DNA of 64,000 nt from Armigeres subalbatus (Eukaryota; Arthropoda; Insecta; Diptera; Culicidae), in NCBI RefSeq assembly GCF_024139115.2, contig NW_026942465.1, forward strand, positions 62,001-126,000, in the 5' to 3' direction. Each line of letters starts with the position of its first letter. The stretch's first letter is position 1. The position numbers and the translations under genes were made by a program. Positions 1-11,097 of this stretch are shown here, in pieces. The notes under the pieces were generated by a model, which did no database searches, had not been told where the DNA came from, and saw only the letters and a program-made list of their open reading frames with translations.

Positions 1-575
1 AAAGAAGGTATCATATCCTCCATTGCCATAATTCGGCCAAACGCCTACTTTTAAAGAAGGGATCACATCCACCATTGCCTCAATCCGGGCAAGCGCCTTC
101 GTTGAAAGAAGGAATCACATCTACCATTGTCATAATCTGGGCATGCGCCTACTTTTAAATAAGGGATCACATCCTCCATTGCCATAATCCATGCAAGCGC
201 CTTCTTTTAAAGAAGGGATCGCATCCACCGGCCTTAATCTGGGCATGCGCCTACTTTTAAAGAAGGAATCACATGCACCATTGTCATAATTCGGGCAAGT
301 GCCTACTTTTAAAGAAGGGATCACATCCTCCATTGCCATAATCCATGCAAGCGCCTACTTTTAAAGAAGGGATCGCATGCACCATGACCTTAGTCCGGGC
401 AAGCCCCTACTTTTAAAGAAGAGATCATATCCTCCATTGCCATAATCCGGGCAAGTACCCACTTTTAAAGAAGGGATCACATCCGTCATTGCCATAATAC
501 GGCCAAACGCCTACTTTTCAAGAAGGGATCACATCCACCATTGCTCTAATCCGGGCGTGTGCCTAATTTTGCATT
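1..575. repeat. 52-bp tandem repeat array (minisatellite)
   Basis: About eleven imperfect copies of a 52-bp unit. Each contains AAAGAAGGGATCACATCC followed by a CATTGCCATAATCCGGGCAAG-like segment and ACTTTT. The start of the AAAGAAGG motif recurs at 1, 53 and 105, which fixes the period. The array continues beyond the left edge of the window. The short open frame on the minus strand (130-339) is a translation of the repeat and not a gene. Confidence 0.9.
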
Positions 576-703
576 GCATTGCAAATGCATTATTTCCACG
601 AGGGATAATGTCTTTTTAATATTGTTATCGACGGGTGTTATATTTACTATTCTGGGGTGCTTCCCGCACCACTTAGTCACCATTTAGTGAACGCAAAGAA
701 AAA

Positions 704-865
704 TTATGCCAAGTGTCCGTTATGCCAAAAGACCCTCACTTTTGACGCTGGTCACAATTATGCCAAATGTCCGTTATGCCAAATGACCGTTATGCCAAAT
801 GGCCTTTATGCCAAATGACCTTATGCCAAATGGCGTTATGCCAAATGACTTTATGCCAAATGGCC
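704..865. repeat. 16-bp tandem repeat (TTATGCCAAATGACCG)
   Basis: Short array of units close to TTATGCCAAATGACCG, with a spacer of about 30 bases between the first two units and the rest. Units all face the same way. The motif resembles, but is not identical to, the GGCCAAATG motif of the array at 56921-57475. Confidence 0.8.
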
Positions 866-1985
866 CGCTCCCTAAATACTTTATAAATCGATTGCTTGCC
901 ACGATGGATGGATGATGTAGAAACCAGGGTTCTTATATCAGGGTTCACTCACTTCGTCAGTAGATGGGAGAGACAAGCGCGGGGGTGAAAAATTCATTTT
1001 CAGTGCAAAACATAAACAAACTCGGTGGCTGCCCCATATAAAAATCCAAGATGGCTGAATCATGAAATTGGCATACTGCTACACCTGTTTGTATTCACCT
1101 TGGTAGAAACTATTTTACTTTACACAGATTGATTAAAATATGTGCGGGTGTTTCATGCAAATCAAACAAAGAATAATCATGCAAAACAAGTAACTGGAAC
1201 GGGAGATGCGAAACACGAGAATATATTGATGGTCAAGGTTTGCCAGTTTGTCATAATTTCATCATCAAGTCCTCGAACATTGATAAATCCATACAGTATT
1301 CAAATCTAACTATCCCAGAAAGAAGAATATTTTTTGTAGAATTATATATCCAAATAAATTTATCATGATTGGTAAGCATTCATCATTAATGAAAATTTTT
1401 GACACATAGATAGACAAATTTAAATCTAAAGCTACTTGCATGCTCCTATAAAATATTGTACACACCATCTGTCATGATTGAACCACCCCTTGATAAGTTT
1501 ATATTTAGCATAAAAGGCTGGATACATCATATTCCTTTCAATTATGTTCACAATATTCATTACAGTAACCTCTACATGATACGATGTTCTGCGACTGTAA
1601 GCAAATATTTATATGGAAACAACTTTTTTGTTACAATTGTTTTTTTTTATTATAACTATCCAAGCAACTGTCTAACTGTTCAACTGATTTCTACCTCGGT
1701 ATTCGATATTAACTTGATATTTTTCTAACTCGATAGCTACTTTGGTCACTTCTTTTTACCAATTCAAAAGCTTTTCAGGAAAATGTTTCTGTAAAAGCAA
1801 TCAATAGTTCCGAGTGGCACCGAAATCCTTAAACTTCAACACTTTCCATATGCAACTGTCTGTCTGTATACAATAAGTGTATTTGGAACATATGCAAATA
1901 AGATAAATCTGTTTTATGTCATTTAGGGCAGACTCTGGGACTCTGGGGAGCCTTGGGAAAAAACAATGATTTTTCAATAATTCCA
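866..1985. other. AT-rich sequence without recognised features
   Basis: No gene, RNA or repeat could be supported here. The 90-codon open frame at 1456-1728 is AT-biased in composition, has no recognisable motif and is probably chance. Confidence 0.5.
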
Positions 1986-2195
1986 AAATGATATGTCCGA
2001 TCGGGCCAATTTTCAATAGCAAACAATGGGACCGCTTTCCCCGACGAATGCAGTTTGTTGCGAGTAAATCGGATAATTCTAAGTTCCAAAAAGTGTGTCT
2101 ACAAAATTTGTACACATACACACACATACATACATGCACACATACAGACATCATCTCAATTCGTCGAGCTGAGTCGATCGGTATATAGCCTACTA
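1986..2195 (-). repeat. Dispersed mosquito repeat, copy 1
   Basis: The reverse complement carries an AATTGAGATGATGTCTGTATG block, a TG/TATG-rich run, and a segment ending in GCATTCGTCGGGGAAAG. The same order of blocks, on the other strand, occurs at 19983-20155, so this is a dispersed repeat. From general knowledge, similar blocks are frequent in culicine genomes. I cannot assign the element class. Confidence 0.55.
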
Positions 2196-4439
2196 TTAAA
2201 AGAAATAAGAAAGGCAAAATGTTCGTTTTGAAAAACGTTTACCAAGTTTGTTTTAACGCAATGTTGCTGGACAGCTATAGATCTGTTTCTCAAATGTGGT
2301 ATGAAATCGTCAAATCGAAAAATATCAAAAACACCTGCCAAAATGGCATTTTGTAATCGTTTCTGGTTGCCTCAACCAATATTTGAAACAGATAACTGCA
2401 ACATTTGAAACAGAACACCTGACAGAGCGATCGTAATCACCACGGTTTCAAAACACGACATCCACTCGCGGAAAAGTTCAACCACCCGGCGATCGCGTGC
2501 ACTTTACTCACTCTCGAAGCCCCATTAACTTACTTCGCCCGTAATCGATTATATGGAATCGCGACAGCGACATCGGCGACCGCGGCCACAATAACGATCG
2601 CTTTCCCGGCCGCGCAGTTTTCCGTGCGCCGCCCTTTCGAAGAGCTGTTAAAATCATTAGCCGCCATGTAAAATGACACTTTGGCGCGCAGCATTTATGA
2701 ATCAACATTTATGGTGGCTGCCTCCGGGTTCCCCGTACAATTCCTCCCTGCGATCCGTGAGAGAGCACGGATTTACGACACGATGGCGACGACTGCCCTC
2801 GTGCTTGGCTAATATTTATAGAGTGGCACAGCACAAACCACCGACCGATCGTAATAGTAATTCACCTTCGTAGGGTTGCGTGTTATAATGCGCCTGGGTC
2901 TAGTTATCGTCATGGTATACGAAGTACAATAGAAAAACAATTATATTCTGGTTTCATTCAGTTTGTAACCAGTAACCTTTGAAATTATTTGTTGTTATCA
3001 ATTGATAACAATTGATTGGCGTTTCCATAACATTGTCTCTAATTAGCGCTTATTATCAACCATACAAGTCTATCTTCTTTACTGATTTTGATCAAAGGAT
3101 AAAACCCATTCCAAATATAACCAAATTTAGCTCCAAACCCTACACCAGCACTGCCAAGCGATCGACCTGATGAAGTGACTGCTGCCAATAGTGCGCGGTG
3201 AGCACCTGAGTGCTTAGACAAGTAAGTGGCCACCAATTTCACACACATTTGTCTTGGGTCTATTTACGGCTCCACCGGAGGGTGCGGGTATTCCAAGGCA
3301 CTTGCGGACGGTACATATACGTGAGTCAATAATTGCGAAAGTATTTGACAAATTTATAAGACTGGTTGGCATTATGAGATCCAGTCAGATCGGGGTGCAA
3401 TTAGCTCCCAAACGGTGTACGATGGTTTGGCTAATGCTGACAAAAAATTTAGAAAATATGGCGCTGCAGTTCGGAATGAGCACACATGAAATCGAATCGA
3501 CGATTGACTTCAGGTTGAAAATCAATAATTCTAATAAGTATTCATCAAGCAGGAGGTGAACTGACCAGTCAGTGTTGAGAAATGTCATTGCGGAGTCATG
3601 GAACTAATTTGCTAATTACAATTCGTCAATTTTTGAAAACATGAAGGACTGCTGTCTATATGTTACTTGCCAAAAATATTATCATGAAATAAGCTGACTG
3701 AACTACTCCATCTCCATCTTAGTTTACATTGATCCACAATTCTAGGGATCCATTCTAACTTAAGCAACCACAATCCGGCCCAATCCTACGCAGGAGCTGT
3801 CGCTCAAATATTTATTTATTTGTTCCAACTCTTTTCTCTATTTTGTCCCGACATGCATGCAGAAGGCGAGCGCGCCATCAACCAACATCAACAGCAACAA
3901 TCTCTTCATAAGCGATCGATCTCACCTTGAAACATGCTCTCGATTTCATTTCCAGATCTACTTGCGGGCCCGAGCCCGTCGGAGCCGGCTTGCCTCTTGT
4001 CGGTCTTACTTGTAGCATTTCAACTTGATCCATGTTGGCTCGGGGTTCGGTTTAGAGGTTCGATTGCACTGCGCCGCCGTCGTTGTTGTCCTTTGGTTCA
4101 TCATCCCTCTTCATCTTGTCTTGTGTGTTGTTGCGTATTGTGACTGTTTCCATACGCCGTGTTTTTTTTTTGTTATCGCGCTGTTGTTATATTATTGATG
4201 GGTTAAGGTTACTGGCTGCCTGAGCTGACCAGTCAAGCAGTCAAAGAAGTCGGCTGATGGCAAGACGAACACGACGACAACGACGATTCCGCCCGACGAC
4301 GTAGAGCATCAACAAATTCTTTATGACGCGTGTTGATATCAATCAATCATCTCGCTGTCCCCGGTGGAGAGTGAGAGCCTTGAGCGGAGTCAGAGCTCTG
4401 TTATAGGGGGTGGCAATTTTTTAGAAAGAATGAATTAAA
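2196..4439. other. Mixed-composition sequence, no supported gene
   Basis: The part at 2440-2880 is GC-richer than its surroundings and looks like single-copy DNA. The part at 3140-3560 holds a 101-codon open frame (3254-3559) with no recognisable domain. The part at 3840-4340 is also GC-richer. Regulatory DNA or a decayed element are both possible, and I see no decisive motif. Confidence 0.4.
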
Positions 4440-4600
4440 CAAATATCAGTTTAATTCACCTAGCGGTAAGAGTGCCTTTCTCGTGCATTAAGGGCTGAGG
4501 GAAGCTCTGTGGTCTAGTGGCTACCGCTTCTGCCTTATAAGCAGGAGGTCGTGGGTTCAATTCCAGGCTCGTTTCCTATTTTGTATTTCTATCTTAGTTC
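4440..4600 (+). repeat. tRNA-like SINE head or tRNA pseudogene
   Basis: An A-box-like TGGTCTAGTGG lies at 4510-4520 and a B-box-like GGTTCAATTCC at 4554-4564, the spacing expected of a tRNA-type internal Pol III promoter. An anticodon-like arm at 4530-4544 has a CTGC/GCAG stem and a 7-base loop whose middle reads TAT. The T-stem does not pair well, so a functional tRNA is unlikely. A block at 4450-4495 (CACCTAGCGGTAAGAGTGCC) may belong to the same repeat. It ends against the 3' break of the RTE-like element that follows. Confidence 0.5.
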
Positions 4601-6380
4601 TTAGTTCAGACAATTCCTCGTATTCTAATATTTTCGACATAATATGGTGCAGAACTTTATAAAGCTCACTGCCATGTTTGAGAAGTTCAGCCGGGAGCTG
4701 GTCCTCCAACGCACCCTTACTGGTTTTTAGCTCTTTTATAGCTTTTCTAACCTCATCTAGTGTAGGTGACTCCACAGCTTGCCCATCGTCGCTAATATTT
4801 ATTCTGTTCAGCACCGTCACTTCTACTATTTAACAAAGTTTCGAAGTGTTGCTTCCACCTGGCAGCCATATCGGTTTTATCTGTCAGCAAATTCCGTTCT
4901 TGGTCGTTGCACATGACGGGAGATGGCGCTGTCTTTCTCCGCACGCCATTGACAGACTCATAGAACCTCCGCATATTATCTTGCTCCATTTTTTTCTGCG
5001 TCTCGCTAATCGCTTGTTCTTCGTATTCTTTCTTCTTCCTGCGGTGGGTTCGTTTTTTGACTGCTTTTGCTTCCTTGTACCGATATCTATTCGATCGGGT
5101 ACCCGACACCAACATCCGGCTTCTGGCAACGTTCTTTTCGTCTGTCACTCTGTGACACTCCATATCGAACCAACCCGTCCTGGGTTCCCTCTTTATAGTG
5201 CCTACCACTTCTCGTGCTGTTGTGCTCACCATAGATCGTTGACGTTGTCGCTAATGCTGATTGCACTTATCCGTTCTTCGAGCTTCTGGCGATACTCAGT
5301 CAATACTCCTTCCGCCGACAATTGCTGGATATTGTAACGCATCGTTCGCTGTGATCTTTCGTTCGATACAGTTGACAACCGTGATCGAATTTTACTGACA
5401 ACGAGGTAGTGATCAGAGTCAATGTTCCGACCTCTGAATGTCCGCATATCGATAACATCCGAGAAATGGCGCCCATCCACTAGAACATGGTCTATCTGGT
5501 TGCCAGAGACACCATATGGGTGTCTCTAGGATATTCTTTCGTGCAAAATAGGTGCTACTGATGGCCATCCCTCTGGCAGCAGCGAAATTTACTAGGCCAT
5601 TGTCATTGGTAGCCGAGTGAAGGCTCTCCTTACCGATTATGGGACGGAAAAAGTCCTATCTACCGACGTTGAGCGTTAACGTCTCCGATAACAATTTTCA
5701 CGTCATGCTTTGGGCACTCTCCATAGGCTTTATCATAATATTTGTACTTCTCGTCGTCTGATTTATTGTTTGTCGGTGTGTAATCGTTGAATAGGCTGTA
5801 ATTGAAGAATTGGCTCTGCTGTTCTGCCACCGCTGTGATAGATGTTATATTTGAATGCAGTGTTGGTCGTGGGGTCCACGTCTCGGAATTCACGTTCTCC
5901 GGATCTGGGCCATCGGACTTCTTGAAAAGCGGCCACGTTCACTCCAACCTTCTGCAGTTCATTTAAAGTCGTGACATTCCAGGTACCGAGTTTCCAATCA
6001 TAGTCCTTATTTCGTTGCCGGGTCATTTGCCAAAAATAACGTTCTCTTTTTCTTCTGTCTCCATTTTTCGTGGTATTTGAGAGGCTTCAGTAAGCTACCT
6101 TACCGGGGCCGCGTTACCTACATCGCGCTGGTTGAGCTGCCACTTTAGGTATAGCTGACGCGATACAGCATTTCGTTAATCAGTCGCAGACACTGTTTGA
6201 GCCGCACCTCCTGGTGAACAGACGCTCGAGGCGTACCTTCTCACACCAGCTGACAACAGTGCCCAGGCTACACTACCAGCTAAGTAAACAAACCCTTAGC
6301 TGGCGGTCTTATGTCATCGGACCACCCGTGGAAGCTTGAGATAGGAACATGTGGGGCGCTCCTTCCTCGATGTCAACCTT
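4600..6380 (-). pseudogene. RTE-like non-LTR retrotransposon copy A (endonuclease to start of RT), broken
   Basis: Read on the minus strand from about 6380, this starts with a 5' leader and then an AP-type endonuclease (GTWNVTTLN near 5980, FQEVRWPRSGEREFR near 5900, IDSDHYLVVSKIRSRL near 5430). A basic linker (5232-4800) and the first part of a reverse transcriptase (DEVRKAIKELK, DQLPAELLKHG) follow, and it stops near 4604. The coding region is split over at least four frames, so it is inactive. RTE-like elements encode one protein that nicks the target and copies element RNA in place. The protein differs clearly from copies B-E, so this is a second family. The RTE-like assignment rests on domain order and motif style, not on a search. 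Confidence 0.8.
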
Positions 6381-6384
6381 CCAT

Positions 6385-7215
6385 TTTGCAGCCCTCCAGG
6401 TATTTCTCCGGATGTTCCTCCAGGAATTTGTGCAGTTATTCCACTGGGAATTTTCTCTTGATATTTCTCCAGTAATTCCTTAGGAAGTTCCTGAAGACAT
6501 TCCTCCAGGATTTTCTCTGGTTATTCCTCCAGGCATTCCTCCGGATATTCCTCAAGAAATTCGTCCGAATATTCCTTCAGGAATTCCTTTGGAAATTCCT
6601 CAAAGGATGCTTCTGGATATTCCTTCAGGAATTCGTCCAGATATTCCTACAGGAGTTCCTTCGGGTATTTCTCCAGGAATTCGAGCGGATATTCATCCAG
6701 GAATTCTTCCGGATACTCTATCAGAAATTTGTACGGATGTTACTTCAGGAAATCCACCTGATAATTCTCCAGGAATTCTTCCGGCTATTCCACCAAAAAA
6801 TTCATCTGAATATTCCTCCAGGAATTCTTTCGGGTATTTATTCAGGAATTCCTCTACATACTCCTCCAGTAATTTCTCCGGATATTTGTCCAAGGTTTGT
6901 TATCTCAAGGAATTTGTCCAGATATTTCGGAGGAATTCCTGGACGGATATCCGGTAAAATTCCTGGAGGAATATCCGAAGGACCTTTAAGGAGATTATCA
7001 GGAGGAATTTCTGAAGGAATATTTGGACGAATTCCTGAAGAAATATCTAGGGGACTTTCTAGAGGAATTTCCGGAGGAAAACCTGAAAAATATGGCAGAA
7101 TATTTGGAGAATTACCAGGAATAACATCTGCAGAAATTCCAGGAGGAATAGCCGATGAAAAAATTCGGAGGAATTACAGTAGGAATATCTGGGCGAATTC
7201 CAGAGGAATTTCCGG
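6385..7215. repeat. Degenerate 12/24-bp satellite, two opposed arms
   Basis: From 6385 to about 6935 the strand reads as diverged units of TCCTCCAGGAATTC type. From about 6935 to 7215 it reads as the reverse complement (GAATTCCTGGAGGAA type). It is related to the uniform array at 31449-35890. Open frames at 6589-6957, 6693-6893 and 6737-7270 are translations of the repeat. Confidence 0.8.
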
Positions 7216-7859
7216 AATTATTTGTCTTATTTTTCATATTTGTCTTATTTGTCTTATTGCTGTGCTGTGAATTAGGATAAAGAACGAAAAGTTTAATCGA
7301 AAGCTACGAGAATTCTAATGACGATTACCGAATCTTTCAACGCCCAAGGGAGTATTTTTCCTTTATTTGTAGGCTCTTATGTGGAAGGATCTAAGGGAAT
7401 TTTTATCTTTTATGTTAGTTAAATATGTGAGTTCTTGCCAAAAATTCATTAACTTATGAGTGATATAAGGATCAATATGTTAGCTCCACATATTCCCTCT
7501 GGTAAGAAATCTTATTGTAATAAAATTTGCGTATCAAGCATAGCGAAAAAGCATTTTAATTACTAAAATATTGCAAACGTTTGCCACTAATTTATTCGAT
7601 TTTCCTTCTTTCATATTTCAATGTTTAAAATGAAATCGTATATAAATTTAAATTATAATTCACATATAATTTGATGGATTTTTGACGAATTTATTATGTT
7701 TCCATAATTTTTGTTTTTTATGACGATACACGTACATTGATCTATATTAGATGCGATTTTTATTACCAGCTGTTCAGATAATTCAACATGTAATTAGTTC
7801 ACCTTATCAGTTCAGTCTGAGAAGGCATTGTGAGCAGTCGTGCTTTTCAGGCGTGCGCT
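7216..7859. other. AT-rich sequence, nothing recognised
   Basis: AT-rich with scattered short homopolymer runs. No open frame, RNA or repeat could be supported. Confidence 0.5.
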
Positions 7860-8293
7860 ATTAATTACTATGTCTGAAACTCGATTATGAATATGTACAA
7901 CATGTGATAGATTTAGTTCGGAAAAGGTATTGGAGGGTAACCGCCTCTTCGGTGGGCTTTGATCCCATCCCTAGCGTACTGAGGCCGTGGGATCAAAGCC
8001 CACCGAAGGGGCGGTTACCCTCCAATACTTTTTCCGAACTAAATCTATCACATGTTGTACATATGCATAATCGAGTTTCAGACATAGTAGGGACACGGCA
8101 GGTATTTTCGTCTGTTCGTCATAGTCTCGAAAACCAATTAAAAAGACGCTTTTTCGTAAAACTCATACGTACCAAATCGTAAGCTCAGGAGCAACGTTCT
8201 GCTATAGTGGAGTTCTAGCAAATGTACGTTGCTTTCGTTGGTTTTAGCCCCTACGACGACGGACGAAAATACCTGCCGTGTCCCTAATTAATT
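7860..8293. mobile_element. Near-perfect palindromic element, right arm split by a MITE
   Basis: The left arm (7860-7967) and right arm (7988-8089, resuming at 8285-8293) are reverse complements with very few mismatches, around a 20-base loop at 7968-7987. A transcript would form a stem of over 100 base pairs. The form is that of a foldback or palindromic MITE. The target duplication of the palindrome itself is not clear. The open frame at 7904-8182 runs through the stem and is not a gene. Confidence 0.85.
8090..8284. mobile_element. TA-flanked MITE (195 bp) inside the palindrome
   Basis: Terminal inverted repeats of about 23-26 bp start GGGACACGGCAGG and end with its complement. TA flanks both ends (8088-8089 and 8285-8286). 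The left arm of the host palindrome holds the unoccupied site: its complement reads CATAGTAATTAA where this arm has CATAGTA, the element, then TAATTAA. TA duplication suggests Tc1/mariner-type mobilisation. No transposase is encoded. Confidence 0.85.
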
Positions 8294-8666
8294 TCCACTC
8301 CGGGTGGCTTAATACCCGGCATATAGGCAATTAACTTTGAAAGTACCTTCCCCTATGTTGTTTTCTTTTTATCATTTCGAAGCTTTCTCCCATTCGGCGG
8401 ATAATCATACAATTCGGCTGAAATCTCGGGTGAATTCTCGGTGAATTTTCTCCCTTCGGTTCGGTGGAGACGCGTGGTACGTCATACGACTGACGATCGA
8501 AAACGGCTAGTGTGGTAGTGGTTTGACCTTGAACAGCGGCAGCGTGCCTTTCCCCACCGCGTGTCGTAGAACGGTTGCATTGAACTAGAACTGAGTGATC
8601 TTTCCCGCCGGCGTGATTCATCATACCAGTGCATCTTGCTTTCGTTTGAATCGTCGGTACACAGTC
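8294..8666. other. Unassigned sequence left of the hAT element
   Basis: Moderately GC-rich sequence continuous with 10559 onward, because the hAT element at 8675-10550 splits them. The 113-codon minus-strand frame (8331-8672) has no recognisable domain. It may be the leader of the same decayed element as the gag/ORF1-like pseudogene at 10672-11097. Confidence 0.35.
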
Positions 8667-9509
8667 ACGCATACTAGAGTGGTCTAACCGGTAGTACCGA
8701 AACCGGTAATACCGGTATTACCGGCCAATTTTGGGTACCGGAAATACCGGTATTAGAGACGGAAAATACCGGTATTTTCGGTATTTCAAATTTTTCTGTC
8801 AGTATAAAAAATCTCGAATAATTTTCACCTACTTATATCAGCTCAACTGCCTGTAATCGCATATCTGTCCCATATAAACAGGAAATCCAGCATAGATGGG
8901 GCAAATATTCGGTTGCAAGCAGTAAAGACTCATCGTGCAAAAAATACAACAATTAAATGCGCGCATGAGTAACATTGCCCAAGTAAGCATCATTGACGAC
9001 GTTTACGCTACAACAAAAATCGACCAAAATCGTCAATAATCATACCTGTTGCTTCATTCTCTTAGACATCTGTCAAACTGCGAATTAATTTTTCTTCAAT
9101 TAACATTGTTGATATCGTGGAGAATTTTCCCGCTATGTATGAAATTGTGAAAAAAGGAAGTGTTGTAGTAATTCTTTTCCGGAGATCACCTGTGAAAAAC
9201 GATTTGCTGCAATAATATGTCCGTTCTGAATTAGGAAAAGAATTTGAATTAGTGGTTGACGCCAAGGCACGCTGAAATAATTTAAGCCCTAGAACCTGTT
9301 CAAGCTGTTGTGGAACTACTGCTCTGCGAGTTCTGCACTCAATATGAAGCCGACGTGGCGTTCCGAGTTAAGGTTGGAATTATTATCAAATCAAGCCACA
9401 GAAATTTTCGCCACTATTTCGATGCTTTTAAAGAATAAATCCAAGAGAGACCAAGAGATCAAATACGCCGATCTTTTTGTTTTTCGAAAAATTCTGCCGT
9501 GACGCAATT

Positions 9510-9663
9510 CTCGCTTAACTTTTCAAAAGGACCTAAGTAACATTTTTTCATGAATTAATTTGAGTACTGCAATCAAAAGCTTTAATCTTGGTCTGTTGAT
9601 TGCGCTATTCAAATTAATTCATGAAAAAAATGTTACTTAGGACCTTTTGAAAAGTTAAGCGAG
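9510..9663. mobile_element. Foldback MITE (154 bp) inside hAT copy A
   Basis: Almost the whole insert is two arms of about 65 bp that are reverse complements, starting CTCGCTTAACTTTTC. AATT occurs on both sides (9506-9509 and 9664-9667). hAT copy B has the uninterrupted site near 61730-61741, reading GCAATTAATCAG on its coding strand. The insert is therefore younger than the split of the two hAT copies. Confidence 0.9.
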
Positions 9664-9984
9664 AATTAGTCAGAAACGATTTTGGCATTTTCTTCGAGGC
9701 ATCCAGAGCTACTTTGATTAAGCAAGCGTATGGTATCTTGAAGCGTCTAATCATTCCTGATGCGATCGTCGAAACTGAGTTAACGACCATACCGTCCATA
9801 CCTGACGATCGATACGAAGAAGATGCATGTATGGATATTTTTCTGGTTTATCGGTTAAAGAACAACTTGTGAAGAGACTGTAGCAGAGACAAACATTTGC
9901 GTTGCTGGTGGCAAATACGTTGACGCCAGGATCCTTGCATACAATCCGTAGGGAATTCTCCTACTATGAATCCGAAGGGATTAA

Positions 9985-10205
9985 GGACACTCCTCACGGA
10001 ATCCAAGTTTCAAAGTGCTCGCGTTTTCGGGGGCACACCATTCGATACGGAGCCGGCACACAACTGTCATTTTTGTTGCTTTAGCTTTGCTGCGTCGCAG
10101 CATGCGTGAAAAAATAAAAATGACAGTTGTGCGTTGCTTCCGTATCGAGTAGTGTGCCCCCGAAAACGCGAGCACTTTGAAAATTGGATTCCGTAAGGAG
10201 TGACC
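9985..10205. mobile_element. TTAA-flanked MITE, family 2, copy 1 (221 bp)
   Basis: Inverted arms cover most of the element, which begins GGACACTCCTCACGGAATCC and ends with GGATTCCGTAAGGAGTGACC. TTAA flanks both ends (9981-9984 and 10206-10209). The unoccupied site is visible in hAT copy B, whose coding strand reads TTAAGGTCAAG at this point. TTAA duplication suggests piggyBac-type or similar mobilisation. A second copy lies at 11098-11301. Confidence 0.88.
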
Positions 10206-10264
10206 TTAAGGGCAAGTATTTGACACTGATTTTCGACGGACTTCGAACCATTCGTCCTACTTAG

Positions 10265-10393
10265 GTTGAACCAGAGAGGGCATTCTCAGTAGTTGGCAAC
10301 AATGCTAACAAAATCCAATGCGGATTGGGAGATAAGTCGCTCAGTATGTAATGTCTACTTAAGTTTCGCTTTACCCAGCTCAACAAGCAATGA
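10265..10393 (+). pseudogene. hAT transposase C-terminal dimerisation segment (copy A)
   Basis: Frame 10265 onward reads VEPERAFSVVGNNANK, then CGLGDKSLSM, a stop at 10349-10351, and CLLKFRFTQLN. This matches the pattern of the hAT C-terminal dimerisation region, where an SERVFS-like motif is followed by a conserved LGD/LSP stretch and a Leu/Phe-rich helix. The TAA stop is present at the same codon in hAT copy B (61297-61299). Upstream coding cannot be joined into one frame. This is a relic without activity. Confidence 0.75.
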
Positions 10394-10671
10394 TCTTAAC
10401 ATTTGAAGTTTGTCAACAAACATTGTTTTTCATTCAAAAGTCCAAATCAAAAGTTTTTCTTTTACTACCTGAAACCGGTATTACCGGTATTGACTCCATC
10501 AAATACCGAATACCGGTATTTGACATAAATGGCCAATACCGACCACCCTAACGCATACGTAGTGCGTCTCTCGTTTCGCGAATATCGAACCCGCCTGAGC
10601 CGGTTGACGGCGCGTGTGCGGGACAATGGAGTTGGCCACGGGTCACTCCTAACCCCTAGGGGACCTAGCGC

Positions 10672-11097
10672 ATGAAGGTCGGCCGAGGAGTCACGTACGC
10701 CCAAGCACGATGGGAATACGAGGCTTTCTTCGGCTTCGGGCAAGCTGAATCTTTTGCAAAGGTAACAGCTTCAAGTAAGGACAAGGAAATTGAGGACCTG
10801 AAAAAACGATCCCGGGACTTCAGGAAAAAGGCAATCGCATGGAAACAATTAAAAAAAGATATGGTTAATAAAGTCCCAACTGTCACTGCAACCAAACTGC
10901 AAGAAAGCATAGTCGTGATCATAGCCGAATAACAAACAAGCTATAAAGGGGAAAGCAAAGCCAATCGACGAAAGTATTTACAATATCTCCAGCGACTCTG
11001 AACCTTCGGATGACATGGAAATGACGTCTACAATACAGACACCAAAACAAAACCGTTCCACAATGAATTCCAATGACAGCAACGACGTAGTGCTTAA
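10672..11097 (+). pseudogene. gag/ORF1-like pseudogene fragment, uncertain
   Basis: An open frame from ATG at 10672 encodes about 86 residues, with a charged, probably coiled-coil stretch near residues 35-65 (KDKEIEDLKKRSRDFRKKA). It ends in TAA near 10930. After a 1-nt shift the reading continues with an acidic, Ser-rich stretch (DESIYNISSDSEPSDDMEM) and Asn/Ser-rich residues up to a MITE inserted at 11098. The hydrophilic, low-complexity character fits a retroelement gag or ORF1 N-terminus, but no zinc knuckle or other diagnostic motif is seen. It could also be a relic of a host gene. Confidence 0.3.

Larger units (their letters stand above)
8675..10550 (+). mobile_element. hAT element copy A (1876 bp), defective
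   Basis: The element starts TAGAGTGGTC and ends GACCACCCTA, and an exact 8-bp duplication ACGCATAC lies on both sides (8667-8674 and 10551-10558). The ends are rich in ACCGGTATT subterminal motifs. An 8-bp duplication, these ends and a C-terminal hAT dimerisation segment (10265-10390) support the hAT superfamily. Coding is destroyed by stops and frameshifts and by two nested MITEs (9510-9663 and 9985-10205). The related copy at 61085-62884 lies in the opposite orientation. Confidence 0.92.

Noticed and set aside
1..575. CRISPR array with 52-bp period
   Set aside because: The whole unit is repeated with random differences, with no constant repeat and variable spacer pattern.
4504..4574. Functional tRNA gene (anticodon TAT)
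   Set aside because: T-stem pairing is poor and the flanks look like dispersed repeat.
7904..8182. 92-codon protein
   Set aside because: It runs through both arms of a palindrome and into a MITE.
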